Source: Streptosporangiaceae bacterium (GTDB lineage Bacteria > Actinomycetota > Actinomycetes > Streptosporangiales > Streptosporangiaceae). Taken from it: a DNA stretch of 64,000 bases. This document shows, piece by piece, positions 61,630-64,000 of this stretch (its first letter is position 1; each line of letters begins with the position of its first letter). Location: positions 62,001-126,000 of the forward strand of contig JAICYD010000002.1 in the NCBI GenBank assembly GCA_025934375.1. The letters are read 5' to 3'. A program made the translations under genes and the position numbers. A model generated the notes under the pieces. The model worked only from the letters and a program-made list of their open reading frames with translations, did not search any database and had not been told where the DNA came from.

Positions 61630-62172
61630 GTGGCTGTCAAGATCAGGCTTAAGCGCATGGGCGCCATCCGGGACCCGTACTACCGGATCGTCGTCGCCGA
61701 CGCCCGCACCAAGCGGGACGGGCGCGCCATCGAGGAGATCGGCAAGTACCACCCCAAGGAGGACCCCTCGGTCATCGAGGTCAAGTCCGACCGGGTTCAG
61801 CACTGGCTGTCTGTCGGCGCGCAGCCGACCGACCAGGTGCGCCACCTGCTCACCATCACCGGTGACTGGCAGAAGTTCAAGGGCGAGGCCAGCGCGCAGA
61901 GCAACGTCAAGGTCGCCGAGACCAAGGCGGACAAGAAGGTCCGCTATGACGAGCTGGTGAAGGAGAGCCTCGCGGCCAAGGAGTCCAAGAGGGACTCCCG
62001 GCCCGCCCGGTCCTCCAGCAGGCCGAAGAAGGAAGCGGCCGCTCCCGAGGCAAGCGCCGCAGCGGCGAGCACCACTGAGGCCAGCGCCGGGCCGGCCCCC
62101 GCTGTCGAGGTCCCCGCTGCCGAGGTCCCCGCTGCCGAGGAAGCCGCCACCGACGGCGGCAGCGAGGCCTGA
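61630..62172 (+). CDS. rpsP: 30S ribosomal protein S16
   Basis: S16 (180 aa): residues 1-85 are the conserved core ([20 protein letters not shown], then [17 protein letters not shown] and [12 protein letters not shown]). The rest is a long basic then Ala/Glu/Pro-rich extension, with [13 protein letters not shown] near the end, typical of actinobacteria. The GTG at 61630 has AGGGAG ten bases upstream. First gene of the rpsP-khpA-rimM-trmD operon. Confidence 0.95.
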   Translation: MAVKIRLKRMGAIRDPYYRIVVADARTKRDGRAIEEIGKYHPKEDPSVIEVKSDRVQHWLSVGAQPTDQVRHLLTITGDWQKFKGEASAQSNVKVAETKADKKVRYDELVKESLAAKESKRDSRPARSSSRPKKEAAAPEASAAAASTTEASAGPAPAVEVPAAEVPAAEEAATDGGSEA

Positions 62173-62173
62173 C

Positions 62174-62416
62174 GTGCTGGAGGAGGCCCTCGAGCACCTC
62201 GTCAGGGGGATCGTCACCCACCCGGACGATGTCCGCGTCGCTAGCCGTTTGCAGCGCCGCGGCAACGTCCTGGAGGTCCGGGTGCACCCTGACGACCTCG
62301 GAAAGGTCATCGGCAGGGGCGGGCGCACTGCCCGCGCGCTGCGGACTGTGATCGGTTCCCTCGCCGGGAACCGGCCAGTCCGCATCGACCTGCTGGAGAC
62401 CGGCGAGGTCCGTTAA
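62174..62416 (+). CDS. khpA: KH-domain RNA-binding protein KhpA
   Basis: This 80-aa single KH-domain protein has the RNA-binding GXXG loop in KVIGRGGRTARALR. KhpA works with KhpB in RNA metabolism and cell growth in Gram-positive bacteria. The GTG start is one base after the rpsP stop, so the two are coupled; order rpsP-khpA-rimM is standard. Confidence 0.93.
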   Translation: MLEEALEHLVRGIVTHPDDVRVASRLQRRGNVLEVRVHPDDLGKVIGRGGRTARALRTVIGSLAGNRPVRIDLLETGEVR

Positions 62417-62432
62417 CCCGCGAGCGACGCGA

Positions 62433-62954
62433 ATGCAGGTCAACGTAGGCCGGATCGGCCGCCCGCACGGGATTCGCGGTGAGGTGGTAGTCGGTGTCCG
62501 GACCGACGAGCCGGAGGCGAGATTCGCCGTCGGCGCGCGGCTGGACACCGACCCGCCCGGGAGGGGCCCGCTGACGGTCGCGGCCGTCCGCTGGCAGTCC
62601 GGCGAGCTCATCGTGCGGTTCAAGGGGATCAAGGACCGCACTGTGGCCGGCGAGCTTGGCGGTACCTGGCTGAGCATCGACTCAGCCGCGCTGGCGCCGC
62701 TGGATGACCCCGACGAGTTCCGCGACCACGAGATCGTCGGGCTGACCGTGCGCACCGCAGCGGGCGTAGTCGTCGGCGAGGTCACTGACGTCCTCCACCA
62801 CGGGCAGGACCTGCTGGCCATCAAGCCGGCTAGCGCTGGCCCTGAAGTCCTCGTCCCCTTCGTCAAGGCGATCGTCACCGACGTTGACGTTGCCGGGGGC
62901 ACCCTCGTGATTGATCCTCCGCCGGGCTTGCTCGACCTGGACGAGGCGCAATAG
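62433..62954 (+). CDS. rimM: Ribosome maturation factor RimM
   Basis: RimM (173 aa) helps assemble the 30S head with S19. VGRIGRPHGIRGEVVVGV marks the N-terminal domain, and DHEIVGLTVRTAAGVVVGEV with VLHHGQDLLAI marks the PRC-barrel C-terminal domain. It ends by overlapping the trmD GTG by one base. Confidence 0.94.
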   Translation: MQVNVGRIGRPHGIRGEVVVGVRTDEPEARFAVGARLDTDPPGRGPLTVAAVRWQSGELIVRFKGIKDRTVAGELGGTWLSIDSAALAPLDDPDEFRDHEIVGLTVRTAAGVVVGEVTDVLHHGQDLLAIKPASAGPEVLVPFVKAIVTDVDVAGGTLVIDPPPGLLDLDEAQ

Positions 62955-63835
62955 TGCGCGTCGACATCATCACCATCTTCCCGGACTACTTCGGTACCCC
63001 GGCCAAAGGCGCCGGCCCGCTCGGGGTATCCCTCATCGGGAAGGCCGCCGCGCGCGGCGAACTGGACTTCCGGCTGCACGACCTGCGCAAGTGGGCGACC
63101 GACGTCCATCACACCGTGGATGACACGCCATTCGGCGGCGGCCCCGGGATGGTGATGAAGCCAGATGTGTGGGGCGCCGCCCTCGATGACGTCCTCACCG
63201 GCACCGGCGCCGTGGCAGCCGCTTCCGCCGCTTCCGCCGCTTGCGCCCCGCTGGCCCGGCTGATCGTCCCCACGCCGAGCGGAACCCCGTTTACCCAGGG
63301 CCACGCCGCCGCCTACGCGGCCGAAAGGCGCCTGGTGTTCGCCTGCGGGCGGTATGAGGGGATCGACTCGCGCGTGGTCGCCGATGCCCGCTCGGCGATG
63401 GCCGTCGACGAGGTGAGCATCGGAGATTACGTCCTGGCCGGGGGAGAGGCAGCCGTCTGCGTCATCCTGGAGGCGGTCTGCCGGCTGCTGCCCGGCGTCT
63501 GGGGCAACGAGCAGTCCGCCGCCGACGATTCGTTCGGCGGCGGGACCGGCGAAGAGGGCGACCCCATGCGCGGGCTGCTGGAGGGGCCGGTCTACACCAG
63601 GCCCCGGTCCTGGCGCGGTCGCGAGGTCCCCCCGGTGCTGTTGTCCGGTGACCATAAGGCGATCGCCCGCTGGCGGCGCGATGAGGCGCTGCGAAGGACC
63701 GCCGCGGTGCGCCCCGACCTGGTCAGCCAGATGATCAGCGGCACCGCTGGCGGTGCCGCGATCCTGGACGCCCGGGACCGGACAGTGCTAGCCGAGGCCG
63801 GTTTTCCGGTTGACGGCGAAAGTATGGCACACTAA
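62954..63835 (+). CDS. trmD: tRNA (guanine(37)-N(1))-methyltransferase
   Basis: TrmD (293 aa) methylates G37 next to the anticodon to prevent frameshifts. Motifs are RVDIITIFPDYFGTP, DDTPFGGGPGMVMKPD, the knotted SAM pocket FACGRYEGIDSRV, SIGDYVLAGGEAA, and RPRSWRGREVPPVLLSGDH. An Ala-rich stretch (VAAASAASAACAPLARL, about residues 86-102) is slightly longer than usual. rplS would be next, beyond the window. Confidence 0.95.
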   Translation: MRVDIITIFPDYFGTPAKGAGPLGVSLIGKAAARGELDFRLHDLRKWATDVHHTVDDTPFGGGPGMVMKPDVWGAALDDVLTGTGAVAAASAASAACAPLARLIVPTPSGTPFTQGHAAAYAAERRLVFACGRYEGIDSRVVADARSAMAVDEVSIGDYVLAGGEAAVCVILEAVCRLLPGVWGNEQSAADDSFGGGTGEEGDPMRGLLEGPVYTRPRSWRGREVPPVLLSGDHKAIARWRRDEALRRTAAVRPDLVSQMISGTAGGAAILDARDRTVLAEAGFPVDGESMAH

Positions 63836-63891
63836 AGAGCGCTGCCCGTTCGGGCGATAGCTCTGCTGGGGTAGCCTTGCCCATACTCAAG

Positions 63892-63959
63892 GCAGTGCTT
63901 ACCGACTAGCAGTGCTTACCGACTAGCACGGTTTGCTGACCAGCAGCGCTGCCAGCCAA
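63892..63959. repeat. Tandem 17-bp repeat after trmD
   Basis: GCAGTGCTTACCGACTA occurs twice exactly (63892, 63909) and twice in degraded form (63926, 63943). No gene is visible from 63836 to the window end. Confidence 0.8.
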
Positions 63960-64000
63960 CAGGGCAAAACCAGGCTCAGACCAGGGGACGCTGACGCGCG

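Overview
The window is a high-GC actinobacterial chromosome segment, roughly 70% G+C by eye outside one island. Evidence is the frequent GTG starts, GTGA/ATGA gene overlaps, an NdgR-type IclR regulator next to leuCD, a CofC/FbiD gene for coenzyme F420, and a gene order from leuC to trmD that closely follows the Streptomyces core. I cannot name the genus. Small differences from Streptomyces (no amtB before glnB, a methyltransferase gene instead of DAK-phosphatase and thiD genes around rpmB, and a DNA ligase plus Liv transporter block between ffh and rpsP) point to another filamentous or soil actinomycete lineage.

Region 1 (1-7400): a LacI-family regulator and a five-gene Opp/Dpp-type ABC importer (lipoprotein, two permeases, two ATPases). 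A perfect 21-bp inverted repeat sits before the importer genes. The LacI context suggests an oligosaccharide rather than a peptide substrate. Region 2 (7419-11440): tRNA-Gln followed by an AT-richer accessory stretch. It holds a decayed RsbW-like ATPase, a small conserved protein, a two-TM protein with a GAF-like domain and a tiny partner gene, a GRDP-like protein with a Cys tail, and a frameshifted gene probably of plasmid or integrative-element origin.

Region 3 (11600-20500): a BKACE-family enzyme, tRNA-Glu, MarC, a class I DAHP synthase with an aromatic-codon leader, a TrpB2-type tryptophan synthase beta, pseudouridine breakdown (psuG-psuK), an F420/flavin-type PPOX protein and a DUF4139 protein. 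Region 4 (20520-26532): the three-gene proton-translocating transhydrogenase, ndgR and leuCD. Region 5 (26533-44000): a noncoding array of about 32-bp repeats, hup, then ddl, a Met/Cys PLP enzyme, gpsA, plsC, cofC, an Lrp-like domain protein, thiL, rpmB, a methyltransferase, recG, rsmD, coaD, the yceD family gene, rpmF, rnc and mutM. A 1.2-kb mostly noncoding stretch follows, with Crp-like boxes and several tandem repeat families.

Region 6 (44016-64000): smc, ftsY, glnB, glnD, ffh, then an ATP-dependent DNA ligase, a DUF2076 protein and a branched-chain-type ABC importer on the minus strand, then rpsP-khpA-rimM-trmD. A 17-bp tandem repeat lies where the rplS leader would begin.

I found no CRISPR array, integrase, transposase, phage gene or biosynthetic cluster. 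The least explained features are the AT-rich two-TM/GAF gene pair, a dispersed G-run/C-run element that appears to have inserted in frame into psuG, mutM and livG, the aromatic leader before the DAHP synthase gene, and the tandem repeats upstream of hup and smc.
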